A stretch of 64,000 nucleotides of DNA from Henriciella marina. GTDB lineage: Bacteria > Pseudomonadota > Alphaproteobacteria > Caulobacterales > Hyphomonadaceae. Of the stretch, positions 29,108 through 37,484 are shown one piece after another. Location: contig NZ_JAPWGW010000001.1 of assembly GCF_027213945.1 (NCBI RefSeq), positions 558,001 through 622,000 of the forward strand. Direction: 5' to 3'. How positions within the stretch are numbered: position 1 is the stretch's first letter; every line of letters starts with the position of its first letter. The notes under the pieces were generated by a model that was given only the letters and a program-made list of their open reading frames with translations, was not told the DNA's origin and searched no databases. The position numbers and the translations under genes were made by a program.

Positions 29108-30262
29108 ATGAGATCAGCCCTGCTCCTCTCTGCCGCGATATTCATTGCGGCGCTAATGCCGCAAGCATTCGCCCTGCCCCTCGATATCGAGAGCGATTTC
29201 GAGGCAGCAACCGTCGTGTCGCTGCTTGATGACAAGCGCGCCGACAGCGAAGCAGTCCTCTACGAAATAAGCCTTGATACCGAAGCCGAGACCATTCTCC
29301 GGAACGGGACCGAGCTTGGCGCCCGCATAACGCTGCGCGGCCAGAGGGACCATCCGCTGCGCCCCGGCTTCGCTGGAGATTTCGGTACGGGTTCGGCGCT
29401 TGCCGGCGCTTACAGCGGACTTTCCGGAGGGTTCGACAGCGCTGAGACGGGAGCGCGAGGACGGGTTGAGGCAGCTTATCTCCGGGCTGATGGGGGCTAT
29501 GGTGAACTCCGGATCGGTAAGGATCGGGGTGTTGCCGCCAGATTCTTTGAGGGGGCGCCGAGCGCACTCACTTATTCCGCCGTGGCAAACCCATATCTCG
29601 ATCCGACAGGGCTCAAGATAAACCGAACCAATCATGATGTGACCGGACCGTCCGCAAAGCTCAGCTATGCCAGCCCGCGCATTCTGGGCCTTCGGGCAGG
29701 CCTTTCATTCACGCCTGAGGGCGATGGACAGAACCTTGACCGCAGCCTGTCGGACGCCACCGGCCAGCCCGGACTAGGAAATGTCGTTGAGGCCGCTGCA
29801 AACCTGTCGCGCACGCTTCGCGCCTCGGGCATCCGGATCGAGGCCTCGCTTGCCTGGTCTGCTGCCGAGCCGGATGATGTCGCCGGACTGACCCGTGACC
29901 GGATGGAAACATGGTCACTGGGCGCGAACATCGAGCGCGACGACACCGAATTCGGCATCTCTTTGCTGCAAAGCGATAATGGCTTCAGCGGCGGCGATTA
30001 TTCGGCCTGGGAAGCAGGTCTAGCCCATGACTTTGGCGAGACGCGCGTATCGCTGAACTATGGCGAGGCCGATGACGATCTCGCACGGCTTTCTTCGGAG
30101 GGCGTGAGTATAGCGGCGAAGAGGGAACTTTCAGACGGTTTCGACGTAGCCCTTTCATATCAACATGAACGTCTGAGCACGTCCGGCAGCAACCGCACAA
30201 GCAAGGGCGTTGTGGTAGAAATCACACTCCAGGCCGATTTTTTCGAAATGAGCAGGAATTAA
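29108..30262 (+). CDS. Porin-like outer-membrane beta-barrel protein
   Basis: 384 residues with a clear signal peptide (MRSALLLSAAIFIAALMPQAFA). Alternating hydrophobic strands, ELRIGKDRGVAARFF and repeated Gly/aromatic turns fit the general Gram-negative porin fold. The start at 29108 is chosen because it opens the signal peptide; the frame extends upstream through the divergent DUF3576 gene. Odd feature: the last residues are DFFEMSRN rather than ending in the aromatic residue usually read by the BAM machinery. Substrate unknown. Confidence 0.75.
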   Translation: MRSALLLSAAIFIAALMPQAFALPLDIESDFEAATVVSLLDDKRADSEAVLYEISLDTEAETILRNGTELGARITLRGQRDHPLRPGFAGDFGTGSALAGAYSGLSGGFDSAETGARGRVEAAYLRADGGYGELRIGKDRGVAARFFEGAPSALTYSAVANPYLDPTGLKINRTNHDVTGPSAKLSYASPRILGLRAGLSFTPEGDGQNLDRSLSDATGQPGLGNVVEAAANLSRTLRASGIRIEASLAWSAAEPDDVAGLTRDRMETWSLGANIERDDTEFGISLLQSDNGFSGGDYSAWEAGLAHDFGETRVSLNYGEADDDLARLSSEGVSIAAKRELSDGFDVALSYQHERLSTSGSNRTSKGVVVEITLQADFFEMSRN

Positions 30263-30314
30263 TGTTCAATTTGCGCGCTCCTTTGATTAAGTAGCGGCGT
30301 AACAAAGGTGGCAA

Positions 30315-30752
30315 ATGAATTATTCTGTAGCAGCTCTTGCAGCACTCGGCGTTTTCGCGGCCCTTCCGGCCACGGCGCAGTCTGAGGCTATTGAGCTGTC
30401 GCCGCCGACCGTTTCCGAGACCGAGAAAGCCCAGCCGGACTGGTACCGCCAGTTCACGCTGAGCTCACCATCAGACGCAACGCCGATCTGGCAAGGCGCG
30501 CCCAGCAAGGAAGTTCGCCTTGCCTGGATCAAGGGTGATCGCTGGCAGTTGAGCGTAGACATGACTTCACGGCCCGACGGTTCGCCGCTCGCGCGTGAGG
30601 AAATGCGTGCAGGCGCAGAATTCCGGATCACGCCCCGCATTAGCGTTGGCGGTGAGCTGACCCTCGGTGCAACGGAGCTTGATGAGCTTCAGCAGCTGCA
30701 GAATGAGACCATTGAGACGGGTATCCGCCTTCGGTCTGCTTTCAAGTTCTAG
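30315..30752 (+). CDS. ntrZ: NtrZ-like periplasmic regulatory protein
   Basis: 145 residues with a signal peptide ending ATAQ. The mature part has RWQLSVDMTSRPDG and EFRITPRISVGGELTLG, resembling the NtrZ family, a periplasmic inhibitor of the NtrY sensor kinase in Caulobacter. A position a few genes from leuS and parAB agrees with where I recall ntrZ lying in Caulobacter. The identification rests on resemblance plus synteny. Confidence 0.6.
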   Translation: MNYSVAALAALGVFAALPATAQSEAIELSPPTVSETEKAQPDWYRQFTLSSPSDATPIWQGAPSKEVRLAWIKGDRWQLSVDMTSRPDGSPLAREEMRAGAEFRITPRISVGGELTLGATELDELQQLQNETIETGIRLRSAFKF

Positions 30753-30755
30753 CTT

Positions 30756-31370
30756 TTACAGAAGCGCCTCAAACGCCGAAACGCTTGCAAAGCCGCCGAA
30801 CAGGGCGGCTTTTTCTGCATTTGCTGACGTAATTCCACCGAGCGCGTAGAGCGGGACCGGTGACCTCGCTGCCGCCGCGGCAAAGCGGGAGAGCCCGATC
30901 GGATGTCCGGCACTCGGACTGACTGATGGAAAAACGGTCGAATAGATGAGCGCGTTGACAGGGTAAGCCCGTGCTGCGCGCAGCTCGGTGGATGAGTGGA
31001 CGCTCAGTGTGTGGAGCAGCCCGGGGTCGGGCTTCATGCGGCGAAGATCACCCCGCAGCCGGAAAGGCCAGTGAACACCATCCGCGCCGGTTTCGAACGC
31101 GAGGTCTGGATCGGCCCCGATCAGAACAATCCGCCCTGCTATCTGGCAGTCACTGACGATATCGAAGGCCTGCTGCATCGCATCTGCCTGGCCGAAGTGC
31201 CGGATGATGACGCCGATGCCGTCAGGTAGCCGGGCGATGACGGCACGCGCATCACTTATGCGTGCCGGATCCGTCACAAAGAAACCGCCGGGAAGCAGCG
31301 GGCCGGTATGCGCCTGCGCAAGGTGCGCGGCGTTTCGGAACTTGCGGGAGGCGGCTGCGGCGTGCTTCAT
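30756..31370 (-). CDS. Thiamine-phosphate synthase (ThiE)-like protein
   Basis: About 204 residues from the ATG at 31370. TIM-barrel features of ThiE/TenI: GADGVHWPFRLRGDL, LSVHSSTELRAA, a phosphate loop region STVFPSVSP and YALGGITSANA. It may join the thiazole and pyrimidine moieties of thiamine, or be a TenI-like paralogue. The open frame continues to 31610 but would cover the 5' part of the divergent yggS. The two start codons are only 6 bp apart. Confidence 0.7.
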   Translation of the reverse strand: MKHAAAASRKFRNAAHLAQAHTGPLLPGGFFVTDPARISDARAVIARLPDGIGVIIRHFGQADAMQQAFDIVSDCQIAGRIVLIGADPDLAFETGADGVHWPFRLRGDLRRMKPDPGLLHTLSVHSSTELRAARAYPVNALIYSTVFPSVSPSAGHPIGLSRFAAAAARSPVPLYALGGITSANAEKAALFGGFASVSAFEALL

Positions 31371-31376
31371 CCCTGC

Positions 31377-32045
31377 ATGCCTAGCACTGACCTTTCCAAC
31401 GACATAGCCGCCGGCCGGGACGAGATCCTGAAACAGCTCGCCGCAGCGGCGGACAAGCCCGTCGAACTTGTCGCCGTTTCCAAGAAACAACCGGATGAGC
31501 GCCTGCAGGCCGCACTTGATTGCGGGCAGCGGGTGTTCGGCGAAAACCGGGTGCAGGAGGCGCAGGACCACTGGCAGCACAGGCGGGACATTGAAGGTCT
31601 CTCCCTGCACATGATCGGTCCGCTTCAGAGCAACAAATCAGAAGATGCCGTCGCCCTGTTCGATGTGATCCAGACTGTCGACCGCAAGAAGATCGTACGC
31701 ACGCTGACAGCGGCGGCAGAAAAGCTGAACCGGTTTCCGGATCTGCTGATCCAGGTAAATACAGGGGAGGAAGAGCAGAAGTCCGGCGTCCTTCCGGCCG
31801 ACCTCGAAGAACTGATAGACTATACGCGACAGACCTATCCGGGTGAGCTTAAGGGGCTGATGGCGATCCCGCCTGTGGAAGAGCCTGCGGGTCCGCATTT
31901 TGCACTTCTGAAGAAGCTTGCCGACCGGGCGGGCCTGCCCTGGGTGTCGATGGGAATGAGCGCTGACTATGAGCTTGGCGCAAAGCTCGGCGCGACGCAT
32001 GTCCGGGTCGGTAGTGCCTTCTTTGGAGAGCGCTACACCGGCTAG
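31377..32045 (+). CDS. yggS: YggS-family pyridoxal-phosphate homeostasis protein
   Basis: 222-residue PLP-binding protein (PLPBP/YBL036C family) that buffers PLP. Lys36 in VAVSKKQP is the expected Schiff-base lysine; GENRVQEAQDHW, HMIGPLQSNK and LSMGMS-like WVSMGMSADYELG are family motifs. A GTG at 31362 with GGGAGG upstream is an alternative start. Its TAG is interlocked with the stop of the next, convergent gene (CTAG). Confidence 0.93.
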   Translation: MPSTDLSNDIAAGRDEILKQLAAAADKPVELVAVSKKQPDERLQAALDCGQRVFGENRVQEAQDHWQHRRDIEGLSLHMIGPLQSNKSEDAVALFDVIQTVDRKKIVRTLTAAAEKLNRFPDLLIQVNTGEEEQKSGVLPADLEELIDYTRQTYPGELKGLMAIPPVEEPAGPHFALLKKLADRAGLPWVSMGMSADYELGAKLGATHVRVGSAFFGERYTG

Positions 32046-32557
32046 CTTGCGCGCAGGATCTCGATTTCTGCGTCCCTGTCACAATGGGACAGCAGATCCT
32101 TGAGATCGTCCAGGGCAAGCGCGATACAACCTTCGGTCGGTGAATAGTCCGGCTTCGCGATATGCATGAAAATGGCGCTGCCTTTGCCGGGAACGACCGG
32201 GTCGGTGTTATGGCTGAGCTGGACGACGATATCGTAGAGATCATCCTCACGCCACATGACTTCGTGGCTTGCGGGATAAGGCCGTTTAACGGCGCAGTTA
32301 TAGAGCGGGTCGCCCGGCTCATCGCACCAGCCATCGTCTGGGTGAAGCGGTGTTATTGGCAGCGCAGTCTTTGGCCGATCAAACTTGTCGGCGCGCCAGA
32401 AGACACGCTTGATCTTCCAGAGGCCGATGGGCGAGGCGCCGTCACCTTCAGTCTTTTTACCGGCGTCCACCATGCCACCTTTCCCGATCGCGCACTGGAA
32501 GGTCAGGCCCTGGCCGATAATTTTCCTGTCGGGGGTCACCCGGAAACGTGTCGGCAT
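32042..32557 (-). CDS. L,D-transpeptidase (YkuD) domain protein
   Basis: 171 residues. The YkuD catalytic signature is present: His132 in FMHIAKPDYSPTEGC and Cys144 in EGCIAL. The upstream parts include CAIGKGG and DGASPIGLWKI. No signal peptide is visible at this start, which is unusual because most YkuD enzymes work on periplasmic peptidoglycan. It belongs to the signal-less YkuD proteins common in alphaproteobacteria, of uncertain role. Confidence 0.85.
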   Translation of the reverse strand: MPTRFRVTPDRKIIGQGLTFQCAIGKGGMVDAGKKTEGDGASPIGLWKIKRVFWRADKFDRPKTALPITPLHPDDGWCDEPGDPLYNCAVKRPYPASHEVMWREDDLYDIVVQLSHNTDPVVPGKGSAIFMHIAKPDYSPTEGCIALALDDLKDLLSHCDRDAEIEILRAS

Positions 32558-32657
32558 CTGGCCGCTCCCAAAATCGTGATCATCTAGTTATTCGACGGCG
32601 AGTCGGTGTTATGTGTATCGCGTCCCGCCAACAGCCAGCAACCCGGCATCGCTCTAC

Positions 32658-33347
32658 ATGATCAGCACAAAGACACTTCTTCTCGTCGATGATGATGACG
32701 AACTTCGCAGCGCTCTCGCAGAACAGTTCAATCTGCATGACGGCTTCGAGGCGATGGAGGCAGCCAATGCGTCCGAGGCCCTGAAGCTGATTGAGACGCA
32801 GCGGTTTGACCTCGTCCTCCTCGATGTAGACATGCCGGACATGGACGGGCGCGAAGCCTGCAAACTGATGCGCCAACGGGGCCTTCGTGCGCCTGTCGTG
32901 ATGCTGACGGGGCAGGATAGCGACGCCGACACCATCCTTGGGCTGGAATCCGGCGCGAACGATTATGTCACCAAGCCTTTCCGGTTCTCGGTCCTGCTTG
33001 CCCGTGTGCGCGCACACCTTCGAAGCTTTGAGCAGAGCGAAGACGCAACCTTCACGCTCGGCCCATACGAGTTCCAGCCGGCGATGAAGCTGCTTGTCAC
33101 GTCAAGCGACCAGAAGGTGCGGCTGACCGAAAAGGAAACGAACATCCTCAAATACCTCTACAGAGCGGGCGGCAAGGCTGTTGCCCGCGAGGAACTGCTC
33201 GCTGAGGTCTGGGGATACAACGCAGCCGTGACGACCCATACGCTGGAGACGCATGTCTACCGGCTGCGCCAGAAGATTGAGCCAGATCCGGCGAATGCCC
33301 GCATCCTGATTACCGAAGCTGGCGGATACAGGCTGCAGGCAGGCTAG
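32658..33347 (+). CDS. cenR: OmpR-family response regulator, probably CenR
   Basis: 229 residues: receiver domain with acidic pocket DDDD (11-14), phosphoacceptor Asp56 in LLDVDMP, and KPF (about 106), then a winged-helix DNA-binding domain with LTEKETNILKYLY and TLETHVYRLRQKIE. In Caulobacter the essential envelope regulator CenR lies a few genes from leuS/ntrZ, so CenR is the likely orthologue. No cognate kinase is adjacent, as for CenK/CenR. Start chosen at MISTKT; no strong ribosome binding site is seen. Confidence 0.75.
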   Translation: MISTKTLLLVDDDDELRSALAEQFNLHDGFEAMEAANASEALKLIETQRFDLVLLDVDMPDMDGREACKLMRQRGLRAPVVMLTGQDSDADTILGLESGANDYVTKPFRFSVLLARVRAHLRSFEQSEDATFTLGPYEFQPAMKLLVTSSDQKVRLTEKETNILKYLYRAGGKAVAREELLAEVWGYNAAVTTHTLETHVYRLRQKIEPDPANARILITEAGGYRLQAG

Positions 33348-33360
33348 GCGCGCAGCCTAG
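33344..33360. terminator. Short hairpin covering both stop codons of cenR and xthA
   Basis: CTAGGC, 5-nt loop, GCCTAG. Each arm contains one TAG stop of the two convergent genes. No T-tract, so terminator function is only possible. Confidence 0.3.
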
Positions 33361-34169
33361 ACATGGAATGTCGTGCTGACAGGCGCGTGATCGGACGGTT
33401 TCCATCCGCCGCGCCAGCCAAGATGAATGCTGTAAGTCTTCAGATCGGCCCCGGCCATGGCGGCATCGTTGCCCCAGATATGATCAAGGCGCCGGCCGCG
33501 GTTTGAGGCCGCCCAGTCCTTCGCCCGGTACGACCACCAGGTGTAGAGCTTCTGATCATCGGCATGATGGGCGCGCGCGATATCGGTGAACCCGCCTGCC
33601 TTGCGCGCTTTGTCGAGTGCCTCGGTCTCAACCGGCGTGTGCGAAACGATTTTCAGTAGCTGCTTGTGCGACCAGACATCATTTTCGTGCGGGGCGACAT
33701 TGAGATCACCGACGAGAATGTGAGGTTCTGAGGCCTGCGCCGACGACGCAAAGTCGCGTGCCATGCATTCGAGGAAGTCCAGCTTGTGAGCGAACTTGTC
33801 ATTCTTGACCGGGTCTGGCTCATCGCCGCCTGCGGGCAGGTAGATATTATGGATCAGCGCGCCCTTGATGCTCGCGGTTTGCACGCGGGCGTGGCCTTCG
33901 CGGCAGAGCGGATGCGCCTCGACCGGCTCAATCGGGTGACGCGAAACAATCGCGACGCCATGATGGCCGCCTGACTGGCCGAAGATCTGAAAATGATCAT
34001 AGCCGATCTCGCGGAAGGCTTTCTGCGGGAACTGGTCGGTCTGGCACTTGATCTCCTGCAGGCAGAGAACGTCAGAGCTTTCCTCTTTCAGGAAAGCCTG
34101 CACGTTCGGTGCCCGCAAGCGGATCGAGTTGATGTTCCAGGTGGTGATTTTGAGTGGCTGCGCGGGCAT
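33357..34169 (-). CDS. xthA: Exodeoxyribonuclease III
   Basis: AP endonuclease/3'-exonuclease for base-excision repair. 270 residues with TTWNINSIR, Glu39 in LCLQEIKC, VGDLNVAPHENDVW and the C-terminal SDHAPV. Convergent with the response regulator gene, 9 bp between stops. Confidence 0.95.
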   Translation of the reverse strand: MPAQPLKITTWNINSIRLRAPNVQAFLKEESSDVLCLQEIKCQTDQFPQKAFREIGYDHFQIFGQSGGHHGVAIVSRHPIEPVEAHPLCREGHARVQTASIKGALIHNIYLPAGGDEPDPVKNDKFAHKLDFLECMARDFASSAQASEPHILVGDLNVAPHENDVWSHKQLLKIVSHTPVETEALDKARKAGGFTDIARAHHADDQKLYTWWSYRAKDWAASNRGRRLDHIWGNDAAMAGADLKTYSIHLGWRGGWKPSDHAPVSTTFHV

Positions 34170-34216
34170 CCGCTCGCCTTAGCCGCGTGGTCCTGACCGG
34201 TCAACGCGGCGACTGG

Positions 34217-35092
34217 CTAACCTTCATTGGACGGCTCCGGGATCGGCTCATAGCGAAGCTTCGACACCTGCAGGGTCACTGATCCGATTGCATCTGTATC
34301 GGCCTGGATCTTCACCGGCATGAAAGTGCCGTTATCCATGGGGGCCATCCACATGCGCAGCGGGCCATCTATGCCAGTCAGCGTCTCTTTCGCATTGATC
34401 TCATCGGCGTCGTAGCCGGCGATCTTGTCCATCGAAACATGGCACTCATAGGCTTCGCCGCGATAGGCGTCGGTTTTCACTTGTTTGAGACCGGCATTCT
34501 CGAAGTGGAGATGGGTCAGCTGACGGCCATCGAAGATTTTCATCGGGCCGCCGCATGGATTGCCGTCTGCCGGGCGCGGCGTGAAGGCGTGGCCAAGGAA
34601 AGCCGTAAGCGGGTCAGCTGCTTCCAGCTTCTGAGCTGGCGTAGCTGGTGGCTCACCCAGATTGCCGAAGGCGGGCTTCGCCGTCATTGCGACGTCGGAC
34701 GCGCCATAAGTCATCTCGACGCGGCGGTTCTTCTTGCCGTCCCGGTTCTGGGAGACATAGGCATATGGCTCGAGGCGATCGTCGCGGACATAGCCACTGG
34801 CAGCGAGGCGCATGTCATAATTGACCAGGATGTCAGCGAGACCCGTCGTCTTCACAACACCATTGATCGAGTAGGTGTCGGGCTGAAGGTCCATGCGGAA
34901 ATTCGCCCGGCCCGTGATTGGGATGAAGAGCGCCCAGGCGGTCGCTTTCACTTCATAGACGAGGCGCATCGGCTCTCCGGCGCGCACCTCACCGAGTGGA
35001 GACATTGTGGCGGCAACCGAAGTCGATTGCGCGGAAGACAGACCTGCGGTCGCAAGCGCTACAAGGCTCGTGGCGGCGATCAGCTTTTTCAT
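34217..35092 (-). CDS. DUF3108 periplasmic protein
   Basis: 291 residues from the ATG at 35092, which follows AAGGA at 9 nt and opens a signal peptide (MKKLIAATSLVALATAGLSSAQS). The mature part matches DUF3108 (RLVYEVKATAWALFIPITG, TYSINGVVKTTGLADIL, CGGPMKIFDGRQLTHL). Function unknown; probably envelope-located. The frame runs open to 35482 but would then read through a promoter and rpmB. In related bacteria it likewise neighbours rpmB. Confidence 0.8.
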   Translation of the reverse strand: MKKLIAATSLVALATAGLSSAQSTSVAATMSPLGEVRAGEPMRLVYEVKATAWALFIPITGRANFRMDLQPDTYSINGVVKTTGLADILVNYDMRLAASGYVRDDRLEPYAYVSQNRDGKKNRRVEMTYGASDVAMTAKPAFGNLGEPPATPAQKLEAADPLTAFLGHAFTPRPADGNPCGGPMKIFDGRQLTHLHFENAGLKQVKTDAYRGEAYECHVSMDKIAGYDADEINAKETLTGIDGPLRMWMAPMDNGTFMPVKIQADTDAIGSVTLQVSKLRYEPIPEPSNEG

Positions 35093-35141
35093 GAGGGAAA
35101 GTCCTTGGTTCGAGACGTTGGCGCTCATCATATATAAGTGC

Positions 35142-35170
35142 ATAACAGAATGGCAGCTGAACAGGGTCAA
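35142..35170 (-). promoter_or_regulatory. Putative sigma-70-type promoter for the DUF3108 gene
   Basis: Read on the reverse strand: -35 TTGACC (35170-35165), 17-bp spacer, -10 TGTTAT (35147-35142), about 50 bp upstream of the chosen ATG. Confidence 0.55.
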
Positions 35171-35229
35171 CCTGACTTCGCCGCGATAATACCTCAATTT
35201 GGCCGTGTGTAACCGGCTGAGCGGGACGG

Positions 35230-35258
35230 TTGACGTTTGCGTGGCTGGCGCGTATGAG
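35230..35258 (+). promoter_or_regulatory. Putative sigma-70-type promoter for rpmB
   Basis: -35 TTGACG (35230-35235), 17-bp spacer, -10 TATGAG (35253-35258), about 43 bp upstream of the rpmB ATG. Divergent from the DUF3108 promoter. Confidence 0.6.
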
Positions 35259-35300
35259 CGCCGCTTCGGATTTAATCTAACACTATTAAGCGAGCGCCCC

Positions 35301-35594
35301 ATGGCACGCCAATGCGAACTTTCAGGCGTCAAGCCGATCGTCGGCCACAAAGTGAGCCACTCGAATGTTAAGACCAAGCGCCGGTTCCTCCCGAACCTGG
35401 TGAACGTGACCCTGCGGTCCGAAACCCTGGGCCGGGACGTATCCCTGCGCATTGCGGCAAAGACCCTGCGCACCGTCGACAAGCATGGCGGCCTCGACGG
35501 CTATCTTGCAAAGTCGAAGGACGACACGCTTTCCCCGAAAGCCCTCAAGATCAAGCGCGACATCGAAAAGCAGGCTGCTGAAGCAAGCGCCTAA
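35301..35594 (+). CDS. rpmB: Ribosomal protein bL28
   Basis: 97-residue large-subunit ribosomal protein, alphaproteobacterial length. Starts [12 protein letters not shown], followed by [18 protein letters not shown] and [17 protein letters not shown]. Monocistronic: own promoter in front and a strong terminator behind. The start at 35301 fits the family; an upstream GTG at 35199 lies ahead of the promoter and is rejected. Confidence 0.98.
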   Translation: MARQCELSGVKPIVGHKVSHSNVKTKRRFLPNLVNVTLRSETLGRDVSLRIAAKTLRTVDKHGGLDGYLAKSKDDTLSPKALKIKRDIEKQAAEASA

Positions 35595-35620
35595 GGTCAC
35601 CTGATCTTCTACAGACCAAG

Positions 35621-35649
35621 AAAACGCGCTCCATACGGGGCGCGTTTTT
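35621..35649 (+). terminator. Rho-independent terminator of rpmB
   Basis: AAAACGCGC, 10-nt loop, GCGCGTTTT with a run of five Ts. A 9-bp perfect stem. Confidence 0.85.
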
Positions 35650-35708
35650 GTTTGCGTTGATCACACTTATGGGCCAGCCAGAAACAAATGTTTTCAAGGA
35701 GCCCAAAG

Positions 35709-37394
35709 ATGCTGCGACCCGCAATTTTCCTGTCAGCCATCCTGCTTGCATCCTGCGCGCAGTCATCTCCGCCAACACCGACAGATACGCCGAAACCGAA
35801 CGAGACCGTCCGTCCAAGTGCGACACGGGTCTTCTCCAACGGCACGATCTATACCGGTATCGGCAGTGAAACGGTGGACACTGTGGCCGTGGATGGCGGT
35901 GGCCGCATCGTCTGGACAGGCTCCGTCGACAACCTCGACGCAGAGGTCGAAATCGAGAACGCCGAATTTGTCAGCCTGAATAATCATTTCATGTATCCCG
36001 GCTTCACGGACTCGCACGCGCATCTCATCGGGATTGGCCAGAGAGAGCTGTCACTGGACCTTGCAGGCACAGCATCCATCGACGAGCTGGTGACGCGGAT
36101 CGAGGCAGAAGCTGAGGGCCTTGGCGAGGACGCCATCATTGTCGGGCGCGGCTGGATTGAAACGGGCTGGCCGGAAGGGCGTATGCCGACGGCTGCCGAC
36201 CTCGACGCTGTTGTTGGCGACCGCATTGTCATTCTGGGCCGTGCCGACGGGCACGCACTCGTCGCCAGTTCTGCGGCGCTCCGTGCGGCCGGGATCGATG
36301 ATACCACCCTTGATGTTGAAGGCGGCAAGATCGAGCGCAATGAGAATGGCAAGGCGACCGGCATCCTGATCGATAATGCCATGACGCCGGTCTGGGGCCT
36401 CGTCGCGGCACCGACAGAAGAAGACGTTCGCCGGGCTTACGCTGAAGGTGCCGGTGTCTACGCAGAACGCGGCTGGACCGGCCTGCACAATATGAGTGTG
36501 CCGCCCGCACATGCCGAAGTCATGGAAGCCCTGGATGAGAGCGGCGAATTGCCTGTGCGGATTTATAACGCTTTCTCGGAGGATGGCTTCCAGATTGCCA
36601 AGGCGCATGCCTTCGAGACCGATACGATCACAAACCGGGCCGTGAAGCTTTACATGGATGGCGCGCTCGGCTCTCGCGGCGCGCTTCTGATCGAGCCTTA
36701 TTCGGACCGCCCCGACACGAACGGGCTTTCGCTGCTGGACGCTGAGGGTCTGGAACGCCTGATGAAGCGTGCAGAAGAGAACGATGTACAGCTGGCTATC
36801 CATGCTATCGGCGATCTCGCGAACCGGCGCATCCTGGACGTTTATGAAGAGCTTTCGCTGGACGGCGACCTTCGCTGGCGCATTGAGCACACACAGATTG
36901 TCCACCCGGGCGACATCTCGCGCATCCCCGGGCTCGGTCTCATTGCGTCGATGCAGCCATCACATGCCATCGGCGATCTCAAATTCGCCCCTGCCCGGCT
37001 TGGGGCTGACCGTCTGGAAGGGGCGTATGCCTGGCAGGACCTTCTTGATGCAGGCGCGGTCATCGCAGGCGGATCGGACGCGCCGGTTGAGGTTGGCTCG
37101 CCGCTGATAGAATTCTATGCCGCTGTCGCGCGAAAGGATCTTGATGGCAATTCCGGCGCTGGCTGGCATCCTGAGCAGGCGCTTTCCCGACCGGACGCCC
37201 TCGCGCTCTTTACCTCGGCGGCGGCCTATGCCGCCTTCATGGAAAAAGATCTCGGCACGATTGAACCGGGCAAGATTGCTGACTTCTCCGTCTTCGACCG
37301 CGACCTCATGAGCGTTCCGGAAGCTGAAATTCTGGAAGCAAATGCAGTGATGACAGTTGTGAACGGTGAAATCGTCTGGTCTGCGGCGGAGTGA
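35709..37394 (+). CDS. YtcJ-like metal-dependent amidohydrolase lipoprotein
   Basis: 561 residues from the ATG at 35709, which has AAGGAG at 7 nt and opens a lipoprotein signal (lipobox LLASC). Amidohydro_3 features: metal-site DSHAHL, LAIHAIGD, IEHTQIVHP and GGSDAPVE in the right order, then the return to the composite beta-domain near GTIEPGKIADFSVFD. Expected to hydrolyse amide or N-formyl bonds of unknown small molecules in the periplasm. It starts 60 bp after the rpmB terminator, so it needs its own promoter; none is obvious. Confidence 0.88.
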   Translation: MLRPAIFLSAILLASCAQSSPPTPTDTPKPNETVRPSATRVFSNGTIYTGIGSETVDTVAVDGGGRIVWTGSVDNLDAEVEIENAEFVSLNNHFMYPGFTDSHAHLIGIGQRELSLDLAGTASIDELVTRIEAEAEGLGEDAIIVGRGWIETGWPEGRMPTAADLDAVVGDRIVILGRADGHALVASSAALRAAGIDDTTLDVEGGKIERNENGKATGILIDNAMTPVWGLVAAPTEEDVRRAYAEGAGVYAERGWTGLHNMSVPPAHAEVMEALDESGELPVRIYNAFSEDGFQIAKAHAFETDTITNRAVKLYMDGALGSRGALLIEPYSDRPDTNGLSLLDAEGLERLMKRAEENDVQLAIHAIGDLANRRILDVYEELSLDGDLRWRIEHTQIVHPGDISRIPGLGLIASMQPSHAIGDLKFAPARLGADRLEGAYAWQDLLDAGAVIAGGSDAPVEVGSPLIEFYAAVARKDLDGNSGAGWHPEQALSRPDALALFTSAAAYAAFMEKDLGTIEPGKIADFSVFDRDLMSVPEAEILEANAVMTVVNGEIVWSAAE

Positions 37395-37484
37395 CCTTTA
37401 CCTCACGTCGCACTAGTCGCATGTCATTCGCGTGCTAGAACCCATTTCGTGAGACCCGCGAGACTAAATCGAGGACAATAGTTT

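Noticed and set aside
35093-35482. N-terminal extension of the DUF3108 gene
   Set aside because: Would cover both promoters and the 5' half of rpmB; the signal peptide and AGGA site support 35092.
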